DNA of 64,000 nt from Linnemannia hyalina (lineage: Eukaryota > Mortierellomycota > Mortierellomycetes > Mortierellales > Mortierellaceae). Under the pieces are notes generated by a model. The model was not told where the DNA came from, made no database searches, and saw only the letters and a program-made list of their open reading frames with translations. Numbering within the stretch: position 1 is the first letter of the stretch; each line of letters opens with the position of its first letter. Location of the stretch: the NCBI GenBank assembly GCA_019671135.1, contig JAHRHY010000005.1, positions 1,054,001 to 1,118,000 of the forward strand. Direction: 5' to 3'. Positions 1-10,735 of this stretch are shown here, one piece after another. The translations under genes and the position numbers were made by a program.

Positions 1-1179
1 TGTGCATTATAACCCAAGGAGACCCAACAACAAGATGGATATCTATATCCCAGAGGGAGCTGTTCGCTCGTCTGACGTCAAGGCATATCAGGGAGACATG
101 GACTCGGATGACAATGCGGCATTGAAGCCAGTCGTTGTTTTCATCTATGGAGGCGCATGGTCGGCAGGATCCAGATGGACATACACTCTGATCGGAGCTC
201 GTCTAAGATCCATGGGCTATGTGGTCTTCTTGCCCGACTACTCGATCCACCCCCAAGGACATATTAGAGAGATGGAGCAGGATGTCAAGATGGCCATTCA
301 ATGGACTCATAACAACTGCAGGAGCTATGGAGGTGACCCCCAGCAGCTTTATCTCATGGGCCACTCGGCTGGTGCTCAACTCTGTGCGCTCACGGTTCTC
401 AATGATAGCATCCGTCGGATCCCAACCTCATTGTTGGGCTCTTCCCCCGCCGCCATTACCACATCGCCAATTTTGACATCCATTTTGACAGAGAGGAAGG
501 ACGATCGACATAGCGGAGTGTTGCCAAGGATCCGAGGAATGATTCTCTGCTCGGGCGTGTACGATATCGGCGAGCACTACAAGCACGAGTCAATGCGAGG
601 CGTTGAAGAGATCTCGGCCATGGCTAGAGTCATGGGCAGCAGTGAGCTCACCTTCCGTCAACACTCGCCCACAATCATCCTCCAGGAATTGCTCCAGGTT
701 TCCACAGGAATCGATCCCAAATACCCGACCGAATCACAGACTCGCCACCAACATCTCCTTCGTCATTTGAAGTCGCTCATGCCGATCGAGACGATTGTGA
801 TCCATGGCGACAAGGATCTGACGGTCCCTTGGAAATCTTCGTCTGAATTCTACATGGAACTCAAGACACTTCAGTTGGGTGCTGGCGCTAGATTGAGGAT
901 GATGACCGGCATGGGCCACGCTGAACCTGTTGTTGGTAAGGAAAACGTTGACGACAATTGCGATTGATAAGCAGTCAAATGTGAAATCGTGAAGGAGGCA
1001 ATTCCATGTTTCGAGTGGTTTCTAACTCTTCCCCCCCCCTTTTCTTCATTTCGTTCTACTTCTATGAAACACGTTCGTCTTGATTAGCCCTGATGCCCAG
1101 CTTCCTCAACAATCCCTTTAAGAAGCCATTGTTGTCCGAAATCTCCCAATTCATTGATGGCAACCGGACATTACAATAG
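1..1179 (+). CDS. Isoprenylcysteine methylesterase-like alpha/beta hydrolase (5' partial)
   Basis: The gene is cut by the left window edge, so its start is missing. Exons are <1..935 and 1088..1179; the intron 936..1087 begins GTAAGG and ends TAG, and phase 1 is kept across it. The visible part (about 342 residues) shows an alpha/beta hydrolase: an oxyanion-hole motif YGGAWSAGSR, the nucleophile elbow GHSAGAQ (Ser codon 365-367), an acid-loop motif HGDKDLTVPW and a candidate catalytic His in GMGHAEPV just before the intron. The order and the wording around GGDP and GHSAG match prenylcysteine alpha-carboxyl methylesterases, which remove the methyl ester from the C-terminal prenylcysteine of CAAX proteins at the endomembrane. 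A related carboxylesterase or kynurenine formamidase-like enzyme cannot be excluded. The second exon codes for 30 residues and ends in TAG. Confidence 0.8.
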
Positions 1180-3001
1180 TTCTCAAGCCAGCGCAAAAAC
1201 ACCTAGATCCTTCATAAATACTTGTTAACTTGTAGCACCATAAACGGCCCCAAAAACCGCGGTAAGAGTGGCTGAACGAAGGAAGACCAAAAAGTGGCCT
1301 TCTCTCTCTTCAAGATCGCATTTTTTCCCACTCTGTCACAGAATCACTTGACAACATGTTTGCTTGGCGCCCTGTCTCCTTCACTCCAACCAAAGCGCAA
1401 ACAAACATAGCAGCAAGCAAGCGGCGAGCTTAGTCAGTCGTCGCTTTGGCACTGCGACTTTACTTTCTGTTGTCATTTGCCCCCGATATGGAGATCATTC
1501 TCCCGTCGGAAAAAAAAAAGGGTTATTTTTGGATATTTTTTTTTGGAAAGCATGGATGGGTCCTTTAAAAAAAATATATCCTGCATACCAATCCCACGCC
1601 CCAAAAGTTATTCTGGTCCTCCTTCTTTCCTCCTCTATTTTTCAACACCGTCCTCATGGTCTTGGTCTGTCCTTTTGGCTGTGGAAGTACGTACTGTATT
1701 ATTTCCATGAAAGAGAAGAGGGGGGTAAAGGGGAAAATAGAAGGAAAGGAAAGGAAAGAGAATCGCGTTTTTTTTGGGGGTTTGGGTATTATTTGTTTCT
1801 TCTGTTTTGGTTTCCAATGTGTCCAGTCCACGGGTGAATAGGAGGCAAACGCAGGGGGGCCCAAACATACAATGCGGTGTCGAAGGTGTTCATCGTGGAT
1901 GGCATGAGAAGAAGAGACAAGGAAAAACAGGGCGGAGAAAGAGGACACATCCATCCGCAACGCCTTTTTGCACTGTTGTTTACCATTAAAGAGGGGGGGA
2001 TGATGGTACTTTTTGTCTATCCTCACGATAGTAACGGTGCCAGTGTGAGAGAAAGACGAGACAATTGAGGAACAACAAGAAAGGGAGAGGGACAGGAGTG
2101 AACCCCTCATCATCGTCTTCGTTCTTCGTCTCTTTCGCTTTTCTCACTTTTACTCTCTTTGTTCTCACTCCGCCCTTTCAACCACGTCCAAAGACAAAGA
2201 GGACAAATGAAAATAGAAGAGAAAAAAAGGGTAAATGGATGATGCCGATGATGGTATGAACGATGTGGGTGCGCAAGGGCGTTGCTATTACTGCACTTTG
2301 TTCATGCAGCATACACCGTCCAATATCCAACATCCAGCAGAAAACATGCAATAGACAACAGACAAAACAACCACTGTCCCATCATCCCTTCACCCCATCC
2401 CACCGAGACCATGCTTCTTTCACAAGGAAGCCTTTATTTTAGCGTGTATCCACAGCCATTGCTGCCAATTGACACACCCAATGGAGCCGCACATGCAGTA
2501 TATCAAAAATAAAGAGGGTTCAATGGCACCTATCTATCCCTTATCTCCTCTTCATTGGTTTCTTTTCTTTCTTTTTCTCTTTTTCTTTCTTCATTACCTC
2601 ACTTCTTTCTATTTTCATCATTGCTACAGCCCTTTTCTCACTCCCAGGGTGAACGACTTCAGCGACTTCCTTCCTCTTCTTCTTGCAGCAAAACATCTGT
2701 AAACAAATCCCAGCATCCTCTCACCTGCCGCATCCATCAACGAACAAACAAACCCGAACAAACTCACGCTCACAACAGAACAGCAACAAAACGGCTCTCG
2801 AGCTTCCTTCGCACGCACCATTATTCTCCTTCCCTCGCCTTCATTCTTCTCTGTGCTACCTCAGAACCCAAGCCTTGCGCGTCAATAGCTTCTTACATCC
2901 ATCTTTTTTTCCCTTTCTCGAAATAAGGGGATCGACACACCTCCTCCTCCTTCCCTGCAATCAAAATCCAGGACAAAACAACTTCTTGAGGATAGTGCTC
3001 T
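1180..3001. other. Intergenic region, no gene recognised
   Basis: About 1.8 kb between the hydrolase and the Thr-rich membrane protein. It holds short A and T homopolymers and strongly purine- or pyrimidine-biased stretches. All ORFs here are short and of low complexity. The last 500 bases are pyrimidine-rich and probably form the promoter and leader of the gene starting at 3002. Confidence 0.6.
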
Positions 3002-5002
3002 ATGGCAACCAGAGACCCGGGTACTGCCGCTCCACCCGATACTACATCTGCTCCTTCAACACCTTCAAAGCCTTCTTCACAACCTACTGTTGACCCTCCA
3101 AACACTACCACAGACTCCAAATCCTCTGAGGCCGCCACCCCCACTAGTATCGCCCCAATAACAACTACTGATAAACCAACAACAACAACGACCATGTCAA
3201 CCGCCGAACCCCTTATCACCACCACAGGAGAGTCTCCAGTGGTGACGACAACTACCAACCCTCCAGTGACGACCACCGACCCGCCCATGACAACTCCCCC
3301 CACCACCGAACCTACTGTCACAGCTGCCACCACCGAACCCCCTGTCACAGCAACTACTACTGACCATCCAGTGACTAATACGACAACGGACCCACCAGTG
3401 ACAGCTACTACCACAACAAAGGACCCGCCCGTAACAACTACCACAACTACCGAAGTTCCTCCTGTAAAAACCACCACCACGAAAGACCCTCCTGTAAAGA
3501 CGACGACAACGACAACCTCGCCATACACAACACGATACGTGACAACCATCTCAATCGTGACCGTGACAACCATCGTCCCCGAGACGACCATCATCTCTGG
3601 AAAAGGGACTACAATCTACATCACCCGGTCGACTACCAGTCCAGTGCCGACGATCATCCAAGACCCAACTCAGGAACCTGCCACGACACAAATCGATTCT
3701 TCGGCCAAGGGAGGATTACAGACCTGGCAAATTACGTTGATTGTTGTTGCGACGCTTGTGATAATGGGTGCTGTGGGCGCTGCGGTATTGGTGGGGAGGA
3801 TTAAGCGGGAGCGGAAGAAGCGGGATTCGATGTTGTTCTCGGATAAGCCTGAGAGTGTTCTGGGGAGTGAGATGGGGGAGAGTGGAGGTGGAAGGTCGAA
3901 TAGAACGCTGGTTGTCGGTGGGCAACAGAAGCATTATCACCCTGGGCAGAATGGTGGTGGTAGCGGTTGGAGGGAGAGGCTTTCGGCCTGGAGGCCCTGG
4001 GACAGCCATGGCAGCTATCATCAGCAACAACAATATCCTGGAGGACTTGAATACAATCAAGGAACAGGCCAAGGGGGAGGAGGCGGGTTATGGTTGATGG
4101 ACGAGTCAGATCCGAATTACGACAGATCGGCGGCAGTTGCAAGTGTCGATGCAGCGATGCGCCCCGTCTCGTACGACACCAATGGCAGACTCAGTGGTGT
4201 TGGAGATACCATCGTTGGGGAAGAAGATCCGCACTATTATGGCAGCTATCCATACACCGCACAGGCTCAGGGCAGGCACTATGACCAGGACGAGGCGACC
4301 CCCGCCACCGCCACCGCCATGGTAGCAGCACCCAGGGGGGTTGTAGGAACGCTTAACCCCCTGGACGATCTTGCTAATTCCTCAGTACAGAGAGGCCCCT
4401 CATCAGTCGGAACTGCAGCAACAGCCATGACCTCCAGATCCCAACAAGGTCACTTACAACAACAGTCCAGCCGTGGCAGCCTCACAGGACGGATTTCTCC
4501 ATCCATCGGACGGCTGGAACGCCTCTCGACCGAAGAAGGGTCAGACTACGTCGATAGCCACGGCCTCCATCGCCAAAGTCAAGACTGGACACTCTCCAGC
4601 GTAACCAGCGCCGGCGCCGGCGTAGGCGCCAGTACCGGCACAGGAGCCATCGAGGACAGGACATCCATACGGGTCGACCCCGATCAACTCGAAAGCCATG
4701 CGATATACGAGCTCGTCCGCAATGCACCCCAAGCCATCCTCGGCACATCCCCGCCTAAAGCACAGGACTCTGTCCGTGGTGAATCACCAACTTTGCCGTC
4801 TGCCCCACTACCTCCACCTTTGAGCACTACAGCGACAGATACGGAGACGGTGGAGATGATTACGGATGGGGACACGGAGAATAACAACGCGGTTTCTGAA
4901 TCGCATCCGACAGAGATAACTCTTCTCTCGGTCGAGTCGACGCCGGTCTTAAAGCACGCGTGTCTTGATTCCGAGCAGCAGCAGCAACAACCCCCACAGT
5001 GA
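3002..5002 (+). CDS. Thr-rich single-pass membrane protein
   Basis: A single-exon ORF of 666 codons. Residues 1 to about 200 are dominated by Thr, Pro, Ser and Val with degenerate repeats of the type PPVTTTT, a typical heavily O-mannosylated stalk. One hydrophobic segment (about residues 242-264, beginning WQITLIVVATL) is followed by the basic stop-transfer stretch RIKRERKKR. The remaining 400 residues are polar, rich in Gly, Ser and Gln, and end in a poly-Gln tail; this is probably the cytoplasmic part. The layout resembles fungal wall-stress sensors, but no ligand-binding domain or N-terminal signal peptide is visible. An in-frame TAG at 2993-2995 precedes the ATG, and a splice-acceptor-like tag lies directly before it, so an upstream signal-peptide exon is possible. 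No specific function can be assigned. Confidence 0.6.
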   Translation: MATRDPGTAAPPDTTSAPSTPSKPSSQPTVDPPNTTTDSKSSEAATPTSIAPITTTDKPTTTTTMSTAEPLITTTGESPVVTTTTNPPVTTTDPPMTTPPTTEPTVTAATTEPPVTATTTDHPVTNTTTDPPVTATTTTKDPPVTTTTTTEVPPVKTTTTKDPPVKTTTTTTSPYTTRYVTTISIVTVTTIVPETTIISGKGTTIYITRSTTSPVPTIIQDPTQEPATTQIDSSAKGGLQTWQITLIVVATLVIMGAVGAAVLVGRIKRERKKRDSMLFSDKPESVLGSEMGESGGGRSNRTLVVGGQQKHYHPGQNGGGSGWRERLSAWRPWDSHGSYHQQQQYPGGLEYNQGTGQGGGGGLWLMDESDPNYDRSAAVASVDAAMRPVSYDTNGRLSGVGDTIVGEEDPHYYGSYPYTAQAQGRHYDQDEATPATATAMVAAPRGVVGTLNPLDDLANSSVQRGPSSVGTAATAMTSRSQQGHLQQQSSRGSLTGRISPSIGRLERLSTEEGSDYVDSHGLHRQSQDWTLSSVTSAGAGVGASTGTGAIEDRTSIRVDPDQLESHAIYELVRNAPQAILGTSPPKAQDSVRGESPTLPSAPLPPPLSTTATDTETVEMITDGDTENNNAVSESHPTEITLLSVESTPVLKHACLDSEQQQQQPPQ

Positions 5003-5149
5003 ACAATCTCACATGTAGAACAAAAAAAATAAACAATATCCGTACATGTCACCATAGCAACCCAACACCATTGCACTCTCTTTCTCTCAATTCACGATTT
5101 AGTACGAAAAGACACACCTCGATTTATGGTATATACTAACAATAGCTGG
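5003..5149. other. Short convergent intergenic spacer
   Basis: About 150 bp between two converging genes, AT-rich with an A-run and an AATAAA-like stretch around 5025-5036 that could serve 3'-end formation of the + strand gene. Confidence 0.4.
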
Positions 5150-6970
5150 CTAATGGCGTCCTCTGCGACACAAAAGATCATCATTCCAGTCCTCACTTCC
5201 AACACACCGGCGGCAGACAAAAAGACCATTAGCATCATACTTTTTTTGAATAGATCGAAGACGAGGATAGTTGGCGGCACCAAAGAAGCTTCGCTTCCAG
5301 TTGGGTTCGTTAGGGTCGGCCTCGTTTCCGTACGTTCCTCCACCGGGTGTGATCTTGCGCAGACGACCGACGCTCTTGGTCAGCTTCCGTTGGTATTCGA
5401 GTTGGGTCTCGTAGGGTGTGGAGTCATCCCACTCGATGGCGCCAATGAAGAGCAACAGTGCATCGCGCCATGCGGGGAGAACAGACGTATCCTCCGCGCT
5501 GCCCTGGGAGACTTGACCGCCGGCAACAAACTGGACCAAAAACCCAGCCCCGGGCCAGATCTTAATAAGATCCTCCTGGAACTTGACCAAAGTTGACGAC
5601 AACAAATCGACCCCACGATCTGACTGGAACATGGTGCGAGGGATCAGGCGCGAGCCAAGGAGAGCGTTGATACCGGCGGCCTTCTCGCCAAACATGGCGT
5701 CCCCACGGGCCTGGAACATGGCGTAGAAGGTCGGGTAGTGATCGACGGTGTTGTCGAGGACGGCCACGGCGGGGAACGAGCGTGCATAGTCGAGGAAGGG
5801 CTGCATGGCAGATGTGGCTTCCTCGACGCTGGCGTCAGGTAGAAAATACTGAATCACCACGACGTCGCGTTTAGCAGCGGCATAGCCGGACCACCCATCA
5901 TTCGACCACGCATCATGGCGAGAATAAAAGTCCCGCATGACCTTGTCCAGACTCTCAGTGTCGTTGGAGAAAAGAGTCGCCTGGAAATAGTTGATGTTCT
6001 CCAATGCCGGGTGAGTCCGATACACAGCCTCAACAACCGCCGCAAAACCCGGTGCACCACCACGCAGAGCCCAAAACAACTCTTGATTCAAGTAATTGTT
6101 TGCTATCATCACCTCGCCATCAGCCGTAACAACCGTGTACTGAAGGACGTTATCCGCACAAAGCCCATGACGCGGGGATAGCGGGCCATGCCCACCACCC
6201 AGACAGAACCCTCCAACGGCACCCACAGAATCATGGTCCCCGCCTATAACAATCCGACCATGAGCGTCGACAGCCTTGTAAACATCACCCCACACGGCTC
6301 CCGGTCCAAGCACCACGGCCGGCACATCCACCTGGAATTCTTGCGCCGGCGCGCCGACGGGTATAAACTTGTCAACAACTTGAATATCGTTCATGGCGGT
6401 GACCCATAGGCTGATCGACGACGGCGCGGTGCTCCGACCTAGGAAATCATGCCCTGTATTCTTGATAGCCAGGCGGATATTATGATCAAACGCAAACCGG
6501 ACCGTCTCCTGGACGTGCGCAATGCTCGTAGCCTTGACGGTGTAGATAGGCACCGCGCCCTGATAACAAGGAGTTGTCTGATTCGTTCCCAAGCAACCCT
6601 TGCCATGAAATGTCTCCCAGTTGGTCTGAAGAAGGGCACCCGGCGTAGATCTACGCCACTTATCGTCATTGTACCCCTCCTGGATCTTGTCGCATTGGAC
6701 TTTGTCGTAGTACGGGTCATGGCACTCGCGGGCGGCTGGGAAGGTGGCGATTAAGTTTCCATCAACGGAATCCTTGAGGGCAGACCAGACGTCAGAAGAG
6801 GGCCAGCAGGCTTGGTCAGGGAGACAGCGACAGCGGGGGACGGCAGTAGCAGTGGAGAGTTCGGGGATCGAGTCGTTTGGGTCGGCATGGACGAGAGTCG
6901 TGGTAAAGGGTGCACCGATCGTCACCAGTAAGATGACTGATGATTGTGGAAACAGTCGATGAAGACGCAT
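5150..6970 (-). CDS. Secreted FAD-linked oxidoreductase, BBE type
   Basis: An uninterrupted 606-codon ORF. The N-terminus is a signal peptide: MRLHRLFPQ is followed by a hydrophobic core (SSVILLVTIGAP) and an Ala-Asp cleavage region. A FAD_binding_4 domain follows, with NTGHDFLGRS near residue 173 (the His is a candidate site for covalent flavin attachment) and the family signature GGGHGPLSPRHGL near residue 260. The C-terminus carries the berberine-bridge-enzyme motif NYPRLRSIQKKYD and ends in VGSEDW plus a short basic tail. The length is normal for fungal secreted VAO/BBE oxidases, sometimes called isoamyl alcohol oxidase-like. These oxidise alcohols, sugars or secondary metabolites with O2, but the substrate cannot be read from sequence. 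The ATG follows directly on a 19-A run (mRNA sense). Confidence 0.88.
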   Translation of the reverse strand: MRLHRLFPQSSVILLVTIGAPFTTTLVHADPNDSIPELSTATAVPRCRCLPDQACWPSSDVWSALKDSVDGNLIATFPAARECHDPYYDKVQCDKIQEGYNDDKWRRSTPGALLQTNWETFHGKGCLGTNQTTPCYQGAVPIYTVKATSIAHVQETVRFAFDHNIRLAIKNTGHDFLGRSTAPSSISLWVTAMNDIQVVDKFIPVGAPAQEFQVDVPAVVLGPGAVWGDVYKAVDAHGRIVIGGDHDSVGAVGGFCLGGGHGPLSPRHGLCADNVLQYTVVTADGEVMIANNYLNQELFWALRGGAPGFAAVVEAVYRTHPALENINYFQATLFSNDTESLDKVMRDFYSRHDAWSNDGWSGYAAAKRDVVVIQYFLPDASVEEATSAMQPFLDYARSFPAVAVLDNTVDHYPTFYAMFQARGDAMFGEKAAGINALLGSRLIPRTMFQSDRGVDLLSSTLVKFQEDLIKIWPGAGFLVQFVAGGQVSQGSAEDTSVLPAWRDALLLFIGAIEWDDSTPYETQLEYQRKLTKSVGRLRKITPGGGTYGNEADPNEPNWKRSFFGAANYPRLRSIQKKYDANGLFVCRRCVGSEDWNDDLLCRRGRH

Positions 6971-6989
6971 TTTTTTTTTTTTTTTTTTT
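6971..6989 (-). repeat. Poly(A) run (mRNA sense) abutting the oxidase start codon
   Basis: Nineteen T on the + strand, read as A19 on the coding strand, directly before the ATG of the FAD oxidase with no base between. It would be the last part of the 5' leader. Confidence 0.9.
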
Positions 6990-7420
6990 GTTGGTTGGGA
7001 AACTTGGATGTGTTCGTGTTGTTCTTTGTGCTGCTTTATGAGTTAGAAAAGTTGTTGAAGGAAGAAAAGACGAAAATATAGCAAGAGGCATTCTAGAAAA
7101 GGGTTCGCTGGCATGGATGTTTGTGTGTTCTGGAATATCGGTGTGTTGGCACAGCCCCTTCTGTGCAAAGAAACACGGACCATCGAGATCAGCAAATCAA
7201 AGAGAATTTTTTTTCACGCCAGCACATTCGCGTGGACATGGATTGTCATTGTGGTTCCTACTCCCAGTAAAGAAGACCCATTCACGGCTGGTGGACACCC
7301 TCATCAGAATAAGTTGTATTCATGATTCTCACAACCCTTATTCCAGACATACCAAAAAGAAAAAAGAAAGGTGCAAGTTGGACCGCCGTCGTTCATGTTT
7401 TTTTATGTATAGAGCAGTGT
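6990..7420. other. Upstream region of the oxidase; 3' flank of AP-3 mu
   Basis: About 430 bp without a supported gene. On the minus strand a TATATTTT stretch at 7073-7080, about 100 bp before the oxidase ATG, is a possible TATA element. Nothing else was recognised. Confidence 0.4.
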
Positions 7421-9314
7421 TCATGCGCGGACCTGGTATCTTCCTGCTTTGGTCATTGTCCGGACACCCTTGTAGGGCTTATACGACTCGTTAAACAGTT
7501 TCAGCACATCCACCTTGAGACCTGAGAGTGAATGTGAGTTGATCAAGAACTCAACACCAATGTTATATCCTGCATTCGCCGCGGCGTCGCTACTATCAAA
7601 CGATTCGAGCAACCAGGATGTCAGTTCGTTAGTCAGTCAACTAAAGCCAGTAAAAAAAAAAAAAAAAAAACCATCTAGTCGCCTTTCTCAGAACGTTTGT
7701 CCAACAAGTACCTTGCACTGCCAAAGCCAAAGGATCCAGAAATGACAGGTGCCCGCTCGCGCGGCACAATCTTGCCAACATCCCAACGCAAGACCTTGCC
7801 GACAGGGTCAAACATGTACTGGCCGACATTACACTGAGCCGTCAGCGTGGTTGTGGATTTATGCAAGGGTAACGTCAACACGATATTCTCGACCGGCTTC
7901 CCGTCCGTGCTCCTTAAGCTGACTGTGATATCAAATTTCGCGCCATTAGCTCCAATGTTGATCGATGGCTTCACCTGGATCGGCAAGTTTTGTTGACTTG
8001 GCAAGTTCACCCTAATTATATATGACATATACCAAATGGTGGTCGTCAGTCATCTCCTACTTTGGTTCATATATAGCATCTCGTTCATCATGGTCCTTCC
8101 AAGCAAAAAGAGACGTTCTGGCATACCGATAGCTCATGAGACGGAAGTGACCATCTGGTGGCACAAAGGAAAGAACCTTGTCTGATTCCCACTTGTTGAA
8201 ACGCACCGACTGATGAAAGCTGCAGTCGTCGACCAGTCGTGGGTTAACAAAGCTAAGTGTCAAATCCGGCATTCCTGCAAGAACAAGTTCAGTATTAGTT
8301 ATTTTCCCAAGCTGTTCATTCTGAAATGAAGTAGGGACGTGCATTCCTCAGAACCAGTGTAATCCTGTCCTAGCTTACCGGAAAGACGCGAATTGGTTTG
8401 AATGGTTCCATGGGCCTCACAGGAGACGGCCTTTCCAGTAGAATCGACAATGGCATCAATCTCTTCGACGATATCGAAAAAGATTTCGTTACTGTTGTAC
8501 TTGACTCCTGCTTTACGCCAGGGCAAGTTGGACATGCCATGGGGCATCTTTCGGGTCGAGACCGAGGTGGTGGCGCCCAAGGTGGTGACGACCTTGTTGA
8601 GGATGTTGGGTGCGGGTACGATCTCCTTGAGAGAGTTGGGTTCTGTTGTCAGAGGGAAGCCGTCGTCCATCATCTCTTCCAGAAGCTGGTATACTGTCAC
8701 AAAGTTCTCCTTGATCACTGTCTCCGAGACCTGTCCAAAGTACTCTTGCAAGATGTCGGGGATCCTGTGCAAGAACTCGAATACCATCATTGGATCGACT
8801 AAAAGAGAATAAAGGGGTGATTATGATTTTGGGTTGTTAGCACTGGGTGTTGCCACGTATGATCGATTCAGTGTACGGCCACAAGTCAGAGTCGGCTCTC
8901 AGAAAAGCACCCCTCAAAAGAAGAGATACCTTCTTTGGTGACGGGGCTGAGGTAGGTGAGTCCATCACGGTAGACGTTAATGAGTTGGTACTTTGGTGAA
9001 GCGATGATGGGCAGGACATCCTCGCGTGTGACATCTTCCCCTTCGGTCATCGCCTTGGAGACTTGTTCGTTGAAATAGTCGACCACCCGGCGAGGAATCA
9101 GCTCATGCCAGTGTTTCTCGATAATGACCTTCCTATCAGGCGAATAGAATAGGTCGTAGGGAAACAGGCGGAAGGGAGTGTTATTATCGTGTGGTGAAAG
9201 AGTTGTTTGGTTGCATGGCAGTCGTTGTGAGGGTTGGTTCCGTCTCTTCCTGTGTGTGGCATGTAGAAAAGAGGTTTACCCTGTGGGGGAGAGCACGAAG
9301 AGCGATTCAATCAT
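7421..9314 (-). CDS. APM3: AP-3 adaptor complex subunit mu
   Basis: Six exons on the minus strand: 9280..9314, 8930..9132, 8379..8798, 8127..8274, 7712..8011 and 7421..7592. All junctions keep phase and give 425 residues, the usual size for AP-3 mu. The N-terminus MIESLFVLSPTG continues with IEKHW and RRVVDYF (longin-like domain). The C-terminal MHD shows IPWRKAGVKY, DVVEEIDAI, LSGMPDLTLSF, SFVPPDGHFRLMSYR and the ending TMTKAGRYQVRA, all characteristic of AP3M. The protein would recognise YxxPhi sorting signals in cargo sent from the Golgi to the vacuole, together with delta, beta3 and sigma3. The last intron holds a 19-base homopolymer and ends in two consecutive TAG acceptors, 3 nt apart. 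Confidence 0.92.
7652..7670. repeat. Homopolymer A19 in the last AP-3 mu intron
   Basis: Nineteen A on the + strand; in the transcript this is a U-run roughly 60 bases upstream of the tandem acceptor. Confidence 0.85.
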
Positions 9315-10701
9315 GGTCTTTCTTTCAGTCGCTTGTTGTAGATTGTATGGTTCCTGTGGTTTTAGACTGAGTCCTTGTCCTGATGTCGCGTCGTTGGATG
9401 GAAAGTGTCCTTGAGGTCCAACCTGCTGAGCCTGGTCATGGGTGGGAAACCCAGGAAAGGAAAATCGACGTCACGGAAAGGAACACCCGTCGCACAGGTA
9501 AGTGCGACGATTGATTGGGTGCATAAGTTGGTGGCACACTGGCCACTCTGCACTCACCATCATGCCACAGCAAGCGAACGATCCTCATAAGCACCACTAC
9601 TTCTCACTCTTTGCGCGGGAAAAAAAAAGCAAACGCGCATCCAGGTGGGTAAAGACAGCATAACAAGTAGGTGAATCCATCTCCATGATTGACTTTTCTC
9701 TCAATCTGTCGGGAAATACATAGGATAGGGGTACTCGGGCAAAAAAATTGCGGGGTGATGGCTCCAGGTTGGCTCATACAACACGCACTGTACAAGGGAG
9801 CATTAACATCCTTCCCCTTCTCCCCACCGACCCGGCAGATGGGATCTCCATGGGTTCCGAAAAAAAAAAATTGATGTCTCAAATGGTACCCCAGGCGTCT
9901 ATCCGCGGGCTTTTTTTTTTATTCTGTTGGCTTCGAACGCGACTCTCCGACAGCTGACTCGCTATTATTTTTATCTTGAATGGAAAGAGGGCGCCGCCTG
10001 ATTGCATGTCGATACACCATAGACCATAAGCAGAAACTATCATGCGGGCGCCTGCTAGCTTCTGCTTATAGTGGTGAATATAACTTCAGTGAGCTTCAAG
10101 GTAGGAGAAGCACCAATGGAGAGACAGGGTTTAGATCAGATTGTGAACGCCACCCCCTGCGCACCCTGCCTCTCTGCGTACGCTTACGTTCCCAAGAGAA
10201 AGAAAGTTGTCCAGACTTTTAACGACGCCTCCAACGATGAGTCTGTCAGGCTGTGGTTGGTTGTTTTTTTTGGCTTTTTTTGTTCACAAGAGGAAATCGT
10301 CGATCTCGAAGGGGACGAATCGAATCACTCTGTTTTTGTTTCTTATGCAGAAAAACTGGGTTGGCTGGGACCTGGGCTTCTATCTTACTCACTGAGCATA
10401 TAAGCAACTAGACAAGAGAAAAGGAATTGATTGTTGAAGGCGGAAAAAAAAGTAGAGTCCTTTGACCATTGCAGACCGCTACCTTGCATTCTCATTTCCC
10501 TCCTCTTTTGCCACCTGTATATGCAACATGCATCTTTTGTTTGTCCCATCCCTTTGTTCTTGCATGCCGTTTGTTGCTCTTCCGCCATCAATCTACTATT
10601 TGCGAAAGTGTTTGTGTTCCTGTTCCATGCAATGCATGATCGATGGTGTTTATGTTTGTTGTGCAAAAGAAAAGAGAGATAGCCAAACAGATTGGGCGCG
10701 A

Positions 10702-10735
<34 letters not shown>

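Noticed and set aside
1565..2113. 182-codon minus-strand ORF
   Set aside because: Low-complexity Phe/Ser/Leu/Pro composition from purine-rich DNA; no homology recognised and no splice context.
2893..3594. 233-codon minus-strand ORF rich in Val and Gly
   Set aside because: It is the antisense shadow of the Thr-rich ACN-codon repeat of the + strand membrane protein.
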